From positions 26,029 to 90,028 of the IMG/VR virus record IMGVR_UViG_3300044655_002353: a stretch of DNA of 64,000 nucleotides; one strand, written 5' to 3'. The number at the start of each line of letters is the position of its first letter. Within the stretch, counting starts at the first letter, position 1. Source of the DNA: a virus. A program made the translations under genes and the position numbers. Under the pieces are notes generated by a model. The model did no database searches, was not told the origin of the DNA, and saw only the letters and a list, made by a program, of their open reading frames with translations. Below, in pieces: positions 50,744 through 60,423 of the stretch.

Positions 50744-51418
50744 ATGAAACTCAACACACTAACCTTAGTGGCAACACTGGGGATGGCATTGCTATCTCCG
50801 TCTGTTTCTGCGAAAGTGCACCATGTTTACGACCGTCACCAGAAAGGTCATCATCACAATAACTTTTCTAATGACACTGATAATGTATCAGAAAAAGTTG
50901 TAAGAGTAAGGCATGGAAGGGGTGAAAGTGGAAAGTCATCGCATAAGAATGAACCGCTTTCTGTAAATCAAAAGAACATCATTACTTTAGCTTATAATAC
51001 GGCAAAGGAAGATGGACTTAGACAACCAGAAGTTCTAGCTGGAATCATTTTCCAGGAAAGCAAAGCCGGTGAGGCGGCTAAGTTTAGAACCTCAAAACAT
51101 AAGAAGGCTTGTGACCAAACTGTTGGCTTAGGGCAAATCAAAACAGGAACAGCGAAAGCAGTTCTAAAAAGATTTCCTGAATTGAAGAAAAAGTTTGGAA
51201 TCCCAGATAGCCAGATAACAAATGCTCTTGCACATAACGACAAGTTCAATGTGGCAGTGGCAAGTAAGTATCTTGTTTATCTGAGTACAATGTATCGAGG
51301 AGATGCATTGATTGCAAGTTATAACATGGGTGAAGGTGGCGTTAAAAAGCTACGTAATCCATCAAAACTTCATTATGTTAGAATGGTCAATAAACATATT
51401 GACACATTAAATCTATAA
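50744..51418 (+). CDS. Exported lytic transglycosylase (SLT, GH23-like)
   Basis: 224 residues. Signal peptide to SVSA, a His/Asp-rich spacer (HHVYDRHQKGHHH), then the SLT domain: catalytic Glu105 in IIFQESKAGE, GLGQIK (128-133), ASYNMGEGGV and HYVRMVNKHI. Cleaves the glycan strand of peptidoglycan. Being exported by signal peptide it may act in lysis or wall remodelling, without needing a tail. AGAGAGGGAG ribosome site. Expressed behind the folded leader. Confidence 0.8.
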   Translation: MKLNTLTLVATLGMALLSPSVSAKVHHVYDRHQKGHHHNNFSNDTDNVSEKVVRVRHGRGESGKSSHKNEPLSVNQKNIITLAYNTAKEDGLRQPEVLAGIIFQESKAGEAAKFRTSKHKKACDQTVGLGQIKTGTAKAVLKRFPELKKKFGIPDSQITNALAHNDKFNVAVASKYLVYLSTMYRGDALIASYNMGEGGVKKLRNPSKLHYVRMVNKHIDTLNL

Positions 51419-51425
51419 CGACAGA

Positions 51426-51471
51426 ACATGTGAATGGGTGTTATAATGTACCTATTCACATGTCACTTTTT
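51426..51471 (+). promoter_or_regulatory. Extended -10 promoter in the loop of a 14-bp hairpin before primase
   Basis: ACATGTGAATGGGT (51426-51439) pairs with ACCTATTCACATGT (51450-51463), one G-U pair. The loop contains TGTTATAAT (TATAAT 51442-51447). A TTTTT run follows at 51467-51471 and the primase ATG is at 51482. Same plan as at 48437. Confidence 0.65.
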
Positions 51472-51481
51472 CTAAGTACCT

Positions 51482-52522
51482 ATGTCATCATCAGCAGTAA
51501 ATGATTTCGCATCAAAACTTACTAACCTCATTCACACCCACATTCCACTAACAGGCAAAACTTCTGCTACAGGTTTTCAACAGATAAGATGTGCTTGCTG
51601 TTCTGACCATTCACCTCGTGGTGGCTGGAAGATTGAACCGTCTGAAATAGTGTATCACTGTTTCAATTGTGGTATTGCAAGTGGTTGGAAGTTAGGTGAT
51701 GAAAAGATACGTAAAGACTTCGAACAAATCCTAAAAGCTTTTGGAGTTCCTGTTCATGAGCTCAACGAAATCAAGAGCCAGCTATTCTTCAATCAACCGC
51801 CTAGGCAAGAAGACAAGACTATCACTCTTGAAACATTACATAAAGTCAATCTTTATACTCCTGAAGTATCATTGCCTGAAGGTTCAGTTCGATTAGACGA
51901 ATCTCATATCAATGAATGTCAGTTCTTGTTGAACAAGTATAGACTAACATGTCATGATTATCCATTTTTTGTTAGCACTACATTACCAAATCGTGTTATA
52001 ATACCTTTTTACAAACAAAGTAAAGTCATCTACTGGCAAGCAAGAACTATTTTGTCAGATGAACGTCTTCGTTATCGAAACTGCGAAGTCAAAAAGGAAG
52101 CAGTCATCTTCAATAATGACGAACTATTTCGTTATTCAGAAAAACCGTTATTCATATGTGAAGGTGTCTTTGATGCTATACACGTGAATGGTATCAGTCT
52201 TTTAGGTAGTAAGCTCACAGAATCCAAAATAGAGCTACTCCGAAAATCACGACGCGAACTCGTGTTTGTGATTGATAAAGATGCTAATGGTCAATCCTTA
52301 GCATTTCATGTGTTGAAAGAGAAGTTAGGTAGTATCACTTTCGTGACAAACCCTTCCACAACGAAATCAAAAGCTGACATATCATCTAGGATTGTCGAAA
52401 CTGGCAAAATCTGGACGATGTATGAACTCCTTCAAAATAGGATTTACGATGAAAAGAAAGCAAAACTCTACATAAACTTTTTACCCAAAAACACAACAAG
52501 AGGATTCAATGAAAGGAAATGA
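51482..52522 (+). CDS. 61: DNA primase, gp61-like
   Basis: 346 residues (T4: 342). N-terminal zinc finger CACC (37-40) and HCFNC (59-63), TOPRIM core with FICEGVFDA (Glu227) and VFVIDKDANG (Asp265, Asp267). Makes RNA primers for lagging-strand synthesis with the helicase. Its end overlaps the helicase gene by 14 nt, so the two are made together, as suits a primosome. Confidence 0.88.
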   Translation: MSSSAVNDFASKLTNLIHTHIPLTGKTSATGFQQIRCACCSDHSPRGGWKIEPSEIVYHCFNCGIASGWKLGDEKIRKDFEQILKAFGVPVHELNEIKSQLFFNQPPRQEDKTITLETLHKVNLYTPEVSLPEGSVRLDESHINECQFLLNKYRLTCHDYPFFVSTTLPNRVIIPFYKQSKVIYWQARTILSDERLRYRNCEVKKEAVIFNNDELFRYSEKPLFICEGVFDAIHVNGISLLGSKLTESKIELLRKSRRELVFVIDKDANGQSLAFHVLKEKLGSITFVTNPSTTKSKADISSRIVETGKIWTMYELLQNRIYDEKKAKLYINFLPKNTTRGFNERK

Positions 52523-53900
52523 ACAAATTGAATATGATGTTGATGTACAGAAATTATTAGTTGAAAACTTACTAAGTAATCCTGAACTATTCGCACGATG
52601 CAACAGAATACTGTCACATGAGTATTTTGACCAATCGCTTATAAAACCGGTCAAGTTTATTCGTGAATACTTCGAAGAATATCGAACTGTTCCAAATTCA
52701 AAAACTATCAAAGCTACTACTGGAGTATCATTTGATACTGCTGAAGTTCTAACTAAAGCTGACCAAGATTTTACTGCAACGTTAATAGAAACATTCTGTA
52801 GAAACTCTGCAGTTTGGAATGCAGTTATGAAAGCACCTGAGCTCCATGATAAAGGGGATTATGGTGCAATATGGCAACTCATCAAAGAAGCTGATGCTAT
52901 TTCTCTAAATCGAGATTTAGGTATCAATTACTTTGAAAATGTTGGAGATAGATTACGAGACCTATTGAATAACTCTCCAACTATTCCAACAGGTTGGGAT
53001 GATGTCGATGAAGCAATAGGTGGTGGTATCAATAGACAAGAACTATTGCTACTAACTGCTGCATCAGGTATTGGTAAGAGTATCTGTATGTCTAATCTTG
53101 GTATCAATCTTGTCAAGCAAGGGTATAATGGAATCTACTTTTCATTAGAACTTGCAGATAGAATCGTATGTAAACGATTTGATAGTATGGTGACAGGTAT
53201 TGGTCAAGCAGATATTCTCAAAAGTATTGAAGCAGTTGAATCGAAAGTAGATGCATTTCATCGAGGTGCAAATGCTCAATTGTATGTCAAGCGATATCCA
53301 GAAAGTGTCACGACTGCAAATGATTTAAGAGCATATCTAAAGGAGTTTCAGCAAACTCACGGATTTACTCCTGACTTCATTATAGTTGACTATCTTGATT
53401 TGATGGCGACTAATAGAGGTATTAGCAATGAGAACATCTGGTTAGCTGACAAATACAAAGCTGAAGAATTGCGAGCAATTGGATTAGATTTTGATTGTGC
53501 AGTTATTACTGCTTCTCAGTTAGGAAGAGGTTCTTTAGAAGCTGAGAAAGTCGGACAGCAACATATTCAAGGTGGATATTCAAAAGTTCAAACTTGTGAT
53601 ATAATGATTGCTATTATTCAATCAGATTTGATGAGAGCTAATGGTGAATATGCATTTGAATATACTAAAACCCGTAACGCTAGTGGGGTAGGTACTACTT
53701 CTTATTTGAAATGGGACCCTATCGCTCTACGAGTTACTAATATGGAGGAAGGAAATCAAAGCTTACGTTTGAAGCCCAAAACTGAAACTATAAATACTAT
53801 TTTGAATACCAATGGAACTATGTTTGGGAATCAGGGAAAAATCAATGATTCCGTTATTGGAAAAAAACCTAATCTTTTAGAATTATCTGGAAGAAAATAA
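52509..53900 (+). CDS. 41: Replicative DnaB-type helicase, gp41-like
   Basis: 463 residues (T4: 475). Hexameric helicase at the fork. Walker A ASGIGKS (185-191) in the RecA core, Walker B FIIVDYLDLM around Asp294, then TASQLGRGSLEAEKVGQQHI, the DnaB H3/H4 region with QLGR, and TKTRNASGVGTT with arginine finger candidates. All helicase motifs appear intact. Confidence 0.92.
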   Translation: MKGNEQIEYDVDVQKLLVENLLSNPELFARCNRILSHEYFDQSLIKPVKFIREYFEEYRTVPNSKTIKATTGVSFDTAEVLTKADQDFTATLIETFCRNSAVWNAVMKAPELHDKGDYGAIWQLIKEADAISLNRDLGINYFENVGDRLRDLLNNSPTIPTGWDDVDEAIGGGINRQELLLLTAASGIGKSICMSNLGINLVKQGYNGIYFSLELADRIVCKRFDSMVTGIGQADILKSIEAVESKVDAFHRGANAQLYVKRYPESVTTANDLRAYLKEFQQTHGFTPDFIIVDYLDLMATNRGISNENIWLADKYKAEELRAIGLDFDCAVITASQLGRGSLEAEKVGQQHIQGGYSKVQTCDIMIAIIQSDLMRANGEYAFEYTKTRNASGVGTTSYLKWDPIALRVTNMEEGNQSLRLKPKTETINTILNTNGTMFGNQGKINDSVIGKKPNLLELSGRK

Positions 53901-53935
53901 TTTATTATCAACAACATAAAAAAGAGGAAATACAA

Positions 53936-54199
53936 ATGGCAGAAGCTAACGAACAAGTTCAAACTATCACTATCGACGGTGTACAACACGAACTTGCAAA
54001 ATTTTCAACCGAAGTACAACGTTTAGTTCAAATTCACCAAATCTGGGAACAAAAAGTTATCGAAGCTGAGCTTGAATATGCTCGTGCTCGTGCTGCCGTT
54101 CGCGATTTGAATAATGAATTGCTTGCTAAATTGAAAGCAGAACTTGAGCCTGCTGCTCCTGAACAAGAAGTTGCTCCAGCAGCTGACGTAGCAGTATAA
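53936..54199 (+). CDS. Small DUF6447-like protein
   Basis: 87 residues. ITIDGVQHELAKFSTEVQRL followed by a helix (IWEQKVIEAELEYARARAAV) matches small phage and bacterial proteins I recall as DUF6447; function unknown. Ala/Pro/Glu-rich tail. AGAGGAAA ribosome site. A strong terminator follows, closing the replication operon. Confidence 0.55.
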   Translation: MAEANEQVQTITIDGVQHELAKFSTEVQRLVQIHQIWEQKVIEAELEYARARAAVRDLNNELLAKLKAELEPAAPEQEVAPAADVAV

Positions 54200-54228
54200 A
54201 TGCTGTAATAGTTAGAAACTAAGAAGAA

Positions 54229-54262
54229 GGGCCGAATATGAAAGTATTCGGCCCTTTTGTTT
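54229..54262 (+). terminator. Rho-independent terminator closing the replication operon
   Basis: Perfect stem GGGCCGAATA (54229-54238) / TATTCGGCCC (54245-54254), 6-nt loop, then TTTTGTTT. Confidence 0.92.
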
Positions 54263-54273
54263 ATCAGTAAGTA

Positions 54274-54281
54274 GATAAATA
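54274..54281 (+). promoter_or_regulatory. Late promoter for the 54318-64000 unit
   Basis: GATAAATA, 37 bp before the ATG at 54318 and just after the terminator. Confidence 0.65.
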
Positions 54282-54317
54282 GTTACATACTATTCTTATT
54301 CAAATAAACTTGTAAAT

Positions 54318-57212
54318 ATGACTGCATCAACATTCGAAGACTTACCAATAAAAAAGTTTATAGCACAACTGAAATCGTTGGGTTCTTATACTATTTCAGC
54401 TCAAGCAGATGGACTTACTTTTTATTTTGGTATTGATTCAGATAATCAGTTTTATACGTCAGCCTATTCTCCAAACAAAAGAACTAAGTTTTCATATAAA
54501 GTTACTGACTATCAATTAAGAGTTGAGAACAATCAATTCAGAGCAGCACATAAAGCAATTTCTCAGTTTCAATCTGATATCAAAGATATCCTTGAAGCTG
54601 GACAAGTTATTGAGTGTCAATTAGAAGCTAAGGCAGAAACTCAATTTGGCAATACATTTAGCAAAATCGTTTTGGTACGACCTGTTATTGGAGAAGCGAC
54701 TATTGCTGATAGTAAAGTAATTGACCAACTCTATACCGCGATTGGAGATAAAAAGGTCCAAGTTAAAGTCAAACAAATGTCATCAATCAATGGCGAAGAT
54801 TTAGAAGAACAAGAAGTCTTGACTACATGGAAAGTGTTCAAAACTAAATCAGTCAAAGGTGGAGGAATGCTTTCGTCTGGAAAACTAAAAAGCATTCTTT
54901 CAAAGTTAGAAGCATTCCTTGCCAAAGATAATGAGGTAGCACATCGTCACAGTCTTGAAATGTCTAACTATGAAGTTGCTGCTGTTAATCTTACACAAGT
55001 TCCAATGAAGTATCGTGATGTGATTGAAACCGAACGTGAGAAGCTAAACAATGTTATTCTTACTCAATTCAAGTTCCCTATCAAGACTGAACTATTGAAG
55101 TCAATTGAAGATAATGTTGGTTCTCAAGCAGCGTTAATTCATAAAGGAAGTGATAGCACTTGGATTGCATCAAGCGAGTTTAAAGCTGATGGTCGATTTG
55201 ATACTATTCCTAAACGCGAACTAAGTGGAATGATTCGTACTACTGACAAGAAAGCATCTCTTGAAGATAGAGGTGGAATTGAAGGTGTATTCCAACAACG
55301 AATTGCTCAATTATTTGGAGTCCCAGAACTTCAACGTCCTCAATCGGTTGGCAATGTATTCAAATCTTTTAGAGGTACTAACCCTCGTGATACTGCCGCA
55401 GCTTTTGCTCAACAGTTCAAAGAGATGAGCTTCAACGGTGTTAAAACTAAAATCTTAGCAGTATTAAAGTATTCAAAAGAACAAGCAGAGAAAAAGTTAC
55501 AAGAGTTCAAAGATACTAGTAATGATTTCAAACAAGTTACAGGTGAGTCAGAGATTACTTATACTCAAGATGAAATCAAAGATAACTTAGGATTCTATGC
55601 ACAAGCAATTAATGGGTATGATGATAGAATGTCTGAAATTAAAAGAAGTAAAAGCTTTACGGACATTATCTTAGCCTTATATGGAAATGCAATATATTCA
55701 TTACATGGACAGCGAATAGCAGAAAGTATCATTATAGAAGGTAGTAAATTACAAAACGTATCATTAGACCAAATCAAGCATATGCATGGACATGATATAT
55801 GCAGTGCTTATACTGCTACGTTACTTGCATCAATGTTATTACTTCGCACTCAAACTAAAGGTGCAGTTCCTCTAATCAAAGATATGAAACATGCAACACT
55901 AAAGCATAAACCTGATGCAACAATGAGTCAACTAAACTTTTGGGGAACAATGGTTTTTAGCCCATACATTGCAGTAATGAAAGGTAGTATGTCAGCCGAA
56001 ACAACAAGTGAACTTAAAAAGTTATCAGGTCGAATAACAAAGCAACGAGTAGAAAAAATCCATAAGACATTATCATCAGGAAGTTTTGTCCAGGATTGGG
56101 ATTTGCAAGAAGATAATGCTAAATTGATTACTATGCGTCTAGAAACCCGTAGTCAATCAATAAATACTGCAATTGCAGGTATAAGACACTGGGATGATAT
56201 TGAACTTAGCGACAAAAATACTGTCATTGCGAAAGTGTTTTATTATTTACAACAGCATGTTCACGGTTCTCCATTGTTAGGACCTTTACGACAGTTAGCA
56301 TCTAACACGTTGACCCATGCTGCTATTGATGCAAACAAAACACAAAATAAAGAGGGTACTGACTTGACGACGACGACAAATAAGAAGAAACAATCTTCAC
56401 TACAAGACATTGATGAGACACTTACATTCATGCAATCATTATCTTCTTTAGTAAATGAAACTGAAATGGGAGCTAATGCATCCCAAACCGCGATTAGTAA
56501 TGGCGCTAACGTTGCTGCTTGGGCAGATTTTGGTGTAGCAACTGACCCATCTTCAGACGGACAGACAAAACAAAATAAAGCTAGTCTTGGAAATAAATCC
56601 TTATCAAATAATCACTTATTAGTCAAATTTATGAATGGAAAACCGATAGTTAGAAGAAAGCGAGACTTTACTAAAAAGCCAAAATTTACTCGCAATGCAG
56701 AAGAACAAATCGTTAGAGAAGAAGGAGAAGAAGGTGGAGCCGAAGCAGGTGATATTAGCTCAGCTGCAATTGCTACATTTCCTTCAAGATTATTTGACAC
56801 GTCTGATAAAAAGAAAGGACAGGTTGCGGTGTCTAAAAGTGTTTCTTCTAAAAAGAAAAAACGAATTTTGAAACGAGTAATTCCAGGATTTAGTCATCTT
56901 ACCGCAGTAAGTGAAGTTAGTAATCCTGCTGCAATGTTCAGCGATTTATTTTATGCTATTGTAGAATGGACTGATGAAGATTTTACCGGCGATCCTTTGA
57001 CAGATGAAGGATTCAAATTCTTGAAAGAAGAAAGATATTTACTTGCATCAATAATTACTACTCCTTCTAATGAAAAAGATGGTAGTAACCAAAAATGGCC
57101 TTCAGTCAAACTAATTGGAACAAAAGAACATTTAACATCATTCTTATCTAAAGACTATCAGGCAGATGCATCATTTATAGCTTCTGCAATCACACCAATG
57201 ATTGGGGAGTAA
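54318..57212 (+). CDS. Large DUF6267-like protein, possible ligase/nucleotidyltransferase fold
   Basis: 964 residues. The first 180 (TISAQADGLTFYFGIDSDNQ ... NNQFRAAHKAISQF ... AGQVIECQLEAKAE) follow the DUF6267 pattern of large phages, which looks like a nucleotidyltransferase/ligase core, but a clear catalytic Lys in K-x-D-G is replaced by Q-A-D-G, so it may be inactive. The rest is helical, with a Lys/Glu-rich linker near 785-835. Late promoter upstream suggests a virion or packaging-associated role. No firm function. Confidence 0.45.
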   Translation: MTASTFEDLPIKKFIAQLKSLGSYTISAQADGLTFYFGIDSDNQFYTSAYSPNKRTKFSYKVTDYQLRVENNQFRAAHKAISQFQSDIKDILEAGQVIECQLEAKAETQFGNTFSKIVLVRPVIGEATIADSKVIDQLYTAIGDKKVQVKVKQMSSINGEDLEEQEVLTTWKVFKTKSVKGGGMLSSGKLKSILSKLEAFLAKDNEVAHRHSLEMSNYEVAAVNLTQVPMKYRDVIETEREKLNNVILTQFKFPIKTELLKSIEDNVGSQAALIHKGSDSTWIASSEFKADGRFDTIPKRELSGMIRTTDKKASLEDRGGIEGVFQQRIAQLFGVPELQRPQSVGNVFKSFRGTNPRDTAAAFAQQFKEMSFNGVKTKILAVLKYSKEQAEKKLQEFKDTSNDFKQVTGESEITYTQDEIKDNLGFYAQAINGYDDRMSEIKRSKSFTDIILALYGNAIYSLHGQRIAESIIIEGSKLQNVSLDQIKHMHGHDICSAYTATLLASMLLLRTQTKGAVPLIKDMKHATLKHKPDATMSQLNFWGTMVFSPYIAVMKGSMSAETTSELKKLSGRITKQRVEKIHKTLSSGSFVQDWDLQEDNAKLITMRLETRSQSINTAIAGIRHWDDIELSDKNTVIAKVFYYLQQHVHGSPLLGPLRQLASNTLTHAAIDANKTQNKEGTDLTTTTNKKKQSSLQDIDETLTFMQSLSSLVNETEMGANASQTAISNGANVAAWADFGVATDPSSDGQTKQNKASLGNKSLSNNHLLVKFMNGKPIVRRKRDFTKKPKFTRNAEEQIVREEGEEGGAEAGDISSAAIATFPSRLFDTSDKKKGQVAVSKSVSSKKKKRILKRVIPGFSHLTAVSEVSNPAAMFSDLFYAIVEWTDEDFTGDPLTDEGFKFLKEERYLLASIITTPSNEKDGSNQKWPSVKLIGTKEHLTSFLSKDYQADASFIASAITPMIGE

Positions 57213-57219
57213 ACAATCA

Positions 57220-59220
57220 ATGAAGAATAACCTAGATTTTCTAAATGACATATTATCTGAAGTTGAAAAGGGAAGTACTTTTAGCGCTCCTAAAGACCAA
57301 AATACTGAAGCTGCTCCTAAAGACCATTTTACATTACCTAAAGGTATTTCATTTGACTCAAATTCCAAATTAACACAACGTGATGCTGCTAACCTTATCC
57401 AACAAGCACAAGATAAAGCAGAAGAAGTAGATACTATTGCTTTTGGACTTGAATTGAATGATGGAGAAATTGTTAAAGTATATGTCGCAACTCAAGATGC
57501 TGAAGCATTTGAGAAAGCAATGAGTGACTTATTAGGCAAAGAAGATGACATTGAAACTGCTATCAATGACTTAGCTGGTGAGTTTGACATTGTGTCAGTT
57601 GAATGGCCAGAAGATGACATGACTGGCGATGGCGGTTCATCATCTGATGTAGGCGATGCAGCAGATGATGCAATGGCGGGTGAAGATGGTGACGGGAATA
57701 TAGATGACTTAGCAGATAAAAAAGAAAAGAAAACTAAACTTGGTTTTGACCTAAATCAATCGAAAGAAGAAGACGAGAAAGATGATGCTAATGCTGACAA
57801 AGATGAAGATAATCTTGACGCTCCTGATGATGATAAAGATAAAGAAGAGGATGACGCATTTGGTGGATTAGATTTCGGTAATAAAGAAGACGATAATGAA
57901 GAAAAAGACGATGAAGAAGACGCATTGACATCACCTGATGATGAAGAAGAAAAAGATGGCAAAAAGAAACCTACTTCTAAAAAGAAAAAGAAACCTGTTG
58001 CCGCATCTAAAAAGAAAGGTGATGAGAAATTGGTTGATAGTATTCAACAAACTTCAACAAGTTCATGGTTATTCTCGTCATTTCTAAAAGAAGAACCTGA
58101 CTTTGGAATAGTTTCAGAAGAAAGTAAAAAAGAAGACAAAGCAGAAGAAAAGATAGAAGACTTATTCAAAACTGCAATGCAACGTAAGATTATTCGTCTT
58201 ATCATTCTTCTTGGAATGCCAGCATTGCGTTTATCTCAAGGTAAATCATTACTTCGTCATGGCGTACGAGAAGCTGCGTTAGGAATGGTGGATAACCCAA
58301 AAGGTCGTATCTTTCTACATCGTGCATTGAAAGAGTTAGAAGATATCTTAGGAACAGGTGAAGCTGAAAAAGCTGAGAAAGAACTTGCTAAAAAGAAAGA
58401 TAGCGATGAGAAAGAAAAGATTGATGAGTCTGCTGGACAAGGAACTAATGTTATGTTTGAACACATTCTTCAGCTACTTGAAGCATTGGGAGTTCCGCAT
58501 CAATTATTGCATACTCGTAAATCGATGCTAAGACAAGCATTGAAACCTACTATTGTGCATCTTATCAAACATGGTAAACTACGTAACTACATTGCAGGAT
58601 TATCTAAAGCATTGGGTATCAAACCGTTACATCATAGTGATACTGAATCACAAGAAGATGAAGAAGTAGTAAAAGAAGCAATTGACCTTGGTAATGATGC
58701 TTACTTATCATTAGTTTCAACCTTAGCGTCGTCACTTGGAATTCCTGATGAAAACTTAAACTACAAAAGATCAAATCTTATTCAATCATTACGTCAACGT
58801 AAACAACAACTTAACTTACCTGCAGTTAGAGTTCGAGCTGCAGCATTAGCAAAAGCTTTAGCAAGTAATGCAAATGCAAATGTGAATGAGGAGTTTATGT
58901 ACGAAGAAGCATCTCGTCATTTTCGAGACAATGCAGTAGACCTTGGCGCTTGGAGTATCGGTAAAACTGGCGAACGAATTCGTCTTGCAATTGATAGTCT
59001 TGAAATAAAGCTAAGTTCAACTGAAGCTAAGAACTTGCATCATGCTATTGACAATGGATTTGAAACCACTGTTCGTTCAGGTAATGAGCACTTCAATTTC
59101 AAACCAATTACTCACGGTGTTGAATATGTTGTTATACCACTTGACTCAGATAATGAATTCCATAAAGATGGTATCAAGTTAGGTAAAAAGTCGGTTGAAG
59201 CATTCTTGAACCTATGGTAA
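57220..59220 (+). CDS. Large acidic protein with three-fold internal repeat
   Basis: 666 residues from ATG 57220; a TTG 18 nt upstream is rejected because GGGGAG lies 10 nt before this ATG. Start MKNNLDFLNDILSEVEKG has an LSE like a prohead-protease site. Residues about 150-275 are very Asp/Glu/Lys-rich and disordered. Then three related helical repeats: LGMPALRLSQGKSLLRHGVR, LGVPHQLLHTRKSMLRQALK and LGIPDENLNYKRSNLIQSLR. A folded C-terminus follows (YVVIPLDSDNEFHKDGIKLG). Function unknown; possibly a head-internal protein. Confidence 0.5.
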   Translation: MKNNLDFLNDILSEVEKGSTFSAPKDQNTEAAPKDHFTLPKGISFDSNSKLTQRDAANLIQQAQDKAEEVDTIAFGLELNDGEIVKVYVATQDAEAFEKAMSDLLGKEDDIETAINDLAGEFDIVSVEWPEDDMTGDGGSSSDVGDAADDAMAGEDGDGNIDDLADKKEKKTKLGFDLNQSKEEDEKDDANADKDEDNLDAPDDDKDKEEDDAFGGLDFGNKEDDNEEKDDEEDALTSPDDEEEKDGKKKPTSKKKKKPVAASKKKGDEKLVDSIQQTSTSSWLFSSFLKEEPDFGIVSEESKKEDKAEEKIEDLFKTAMQRKIIRLIILLGMPALRLSQGKSLLRHGVREAALGMVDNPKGRIFLHRALKELEDILGTGEAEKAEKELAKKKDSDEKEKIDESAGQGTNVMFEHILQLLEALGVPHQLLHTRKSMLRQALKPTIVHLIKHGKLRNYIAGLSKALGIKPLHHSDTESQEDEEVVKEAIDLGNDAYLSLVSTLASSLGIPDENLNYKRSNLIQSLRQRKQQLNLPAVRVRAAALAKALASNANANVNEEFMYEEASRHFRDNAVDLGAWSIGKTGERIRLAIDSLEIKLSSTEAKNLHHAIDNGFETTVRSGNEHFNFKPITHGVEYVVIPLDSDNEFHKDGIKLGKKSVEAFLNLW

Positions 59221-59226
59221 TCATTC

Positions 59227-59883
59227 ATGCATACTTTTCCAAAGTTGAAACGCGTTGAAGAAAGCGGGTATCGATTATATGAAACACCGGAGGGAAACTT
59301 CTATCCCTCCATCACAACCGTCTTAGGTCATACTGTAAGTGAGGAAAAGAAAGCTATTCTAACCAGCTGGCAAAACTCATTAGGGGTTTCTAAAGCTGAT
59401 GCTTATACTAAAGCTGCTGCTTCTAAAGGAACTAACGTTCATACTATGATTGAACGTTATCTCCTGAAACAAGAACTGAATACTTCTGAGTTTTCATATG
59501 AAGATGTCAATGTATTCAATGCACTAAAGCTAAAGCTAAATCGTATTACTGATGTCATTGGATTAGAAGCACCACTTTATTCTGACTTATTAGAATTAGC
59601 TGGAACTACTGATTGTATTGGAACTTATAAAGGTATTCCATCGATTATTGACTTTAAAACTTCTTGTAGAATAAAATCTGAAAAAGATATTGCTGACTAT
59701 AAACTCCAATGTTGCTTTTATGGTGTTGCAATGAATGAAAAGTATGGGACTGATATTGACCAAGGTGTTATTCTAATGAGTTCTCAAACCGGATTTCCAC
59801 AAGAATTTACATTTAGATTATCAGCTTCACTTAATACTCTGATAGAACGAGTCGATCACTTCTATTCTAAATTAGCTAAATAG
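59227..59883 (+). CDS. PD-(D/E)XK exonuclease
   Basis: 218 residues. GTNVHTMIERYL (the upstream His/Glu motif), LAGTTDCIG (Asp), IIDFKTS (D-x-K) and YKLQCCFYGVAM (Q-x-x-x-Y) are the Cas4/RecB-type nuclease motifs in order. Phage relatives act as exonucleases in DNA processing or recombination. It is 6 bp from the previous stop, probably in the same late operon. Confidence 0.75.
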   Translation: MHTFPKLKRVEESGYRLYETPEGNFYPSITTVLGHTVSEEKKAILTSWQNSLGVSKADAYTKAAASKGTNVHTMIERYLLKQELNTSEFSYEDVNVFNALKLKLNRITDVIGLEAPLYSDLLELAGTTDCIGTYKGIPSIIDFKTSCRIKSEKDIADYKLQCCFYGVAMNEKYGTDIDQGVILMSSQTGFPQEFTFRLSASLNTLIERVDHFYSKLAK

Positions 59884-59931
59884 AGTATATCTTTTAACGA
59901 ATTGCCTCACACTTGCGGAGTTACATATACT

Positions 59932-60411
59932 ATGTTTCCTTATCTAAATCCAGAACCTACAGAAATAACTTTTTCAAATCCTATTGATAGTGTTCCAACT
60001 TCGCCATTTAGCGATGATACTGGAATTGAACAAGTTCCAACCATTGGCCCTGCACCCGTAGAACCAGAACAAATCGACATTTCCCAATATTACTTCTATG
60101 TTGGTGAAGCCCGTCAAACAAACTATGATGTTCCTACATCGGCTTATGAACCAGGTAATAATGAACCTGCTCCAATCAATAACGACTTCTTTGTTGATAT
60201 TGACATTATAGTCAATGGTCCAGGTAAGAATAGCAGAATAACTAAACGTATCAAGTTGTGCAAACAATCATTAGCTCGTGAAGCCCAATGTAAAGATGCA
60301 ATGCTAAATGCTTTAGCAACAGTTGTTGAAAATAAGACTGAACAAAAATCTCAAACTCAGCGAATGTTAGAGCTTGCGGGTATTAACCATCCAAAAAACT
60401 ACGTTCTATAA
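59932..60411 (+). CDS. Unknown Pro/Glu-rich protein
   Basis: 159 residues from ATG 59932 (GGAG 12 nt upstream); a TTG at 59902 is less likely. The N-terminal 60 residues are Pro-rich and probably disordered (YLNPEPTEITFSNPIDSV). The remainder has NDFFVDIDIIVNGPGKNSRI and a basic helix. It ends LAGINHPKNYVL, a short motif similar to phage proteins of the LAGI type. No function assigned. Confidence 0.45.
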   Translation: MFPYLNPEPTEITFSNPIDSVPTSPFSDDTGIEQVPTIGPAPVEPEQIDISQYYFYVGEARQTNYDVPTSAYEPGNNEPAPINNDFFVDIDIIVNGPGKNSRITKRIKLCKQSLAREAQCKDAMLNALATVVENKTEQKSQTQRMLELAGINHPKNYVL

Positions 60412-60423
60412 AGAGTATTCAAC

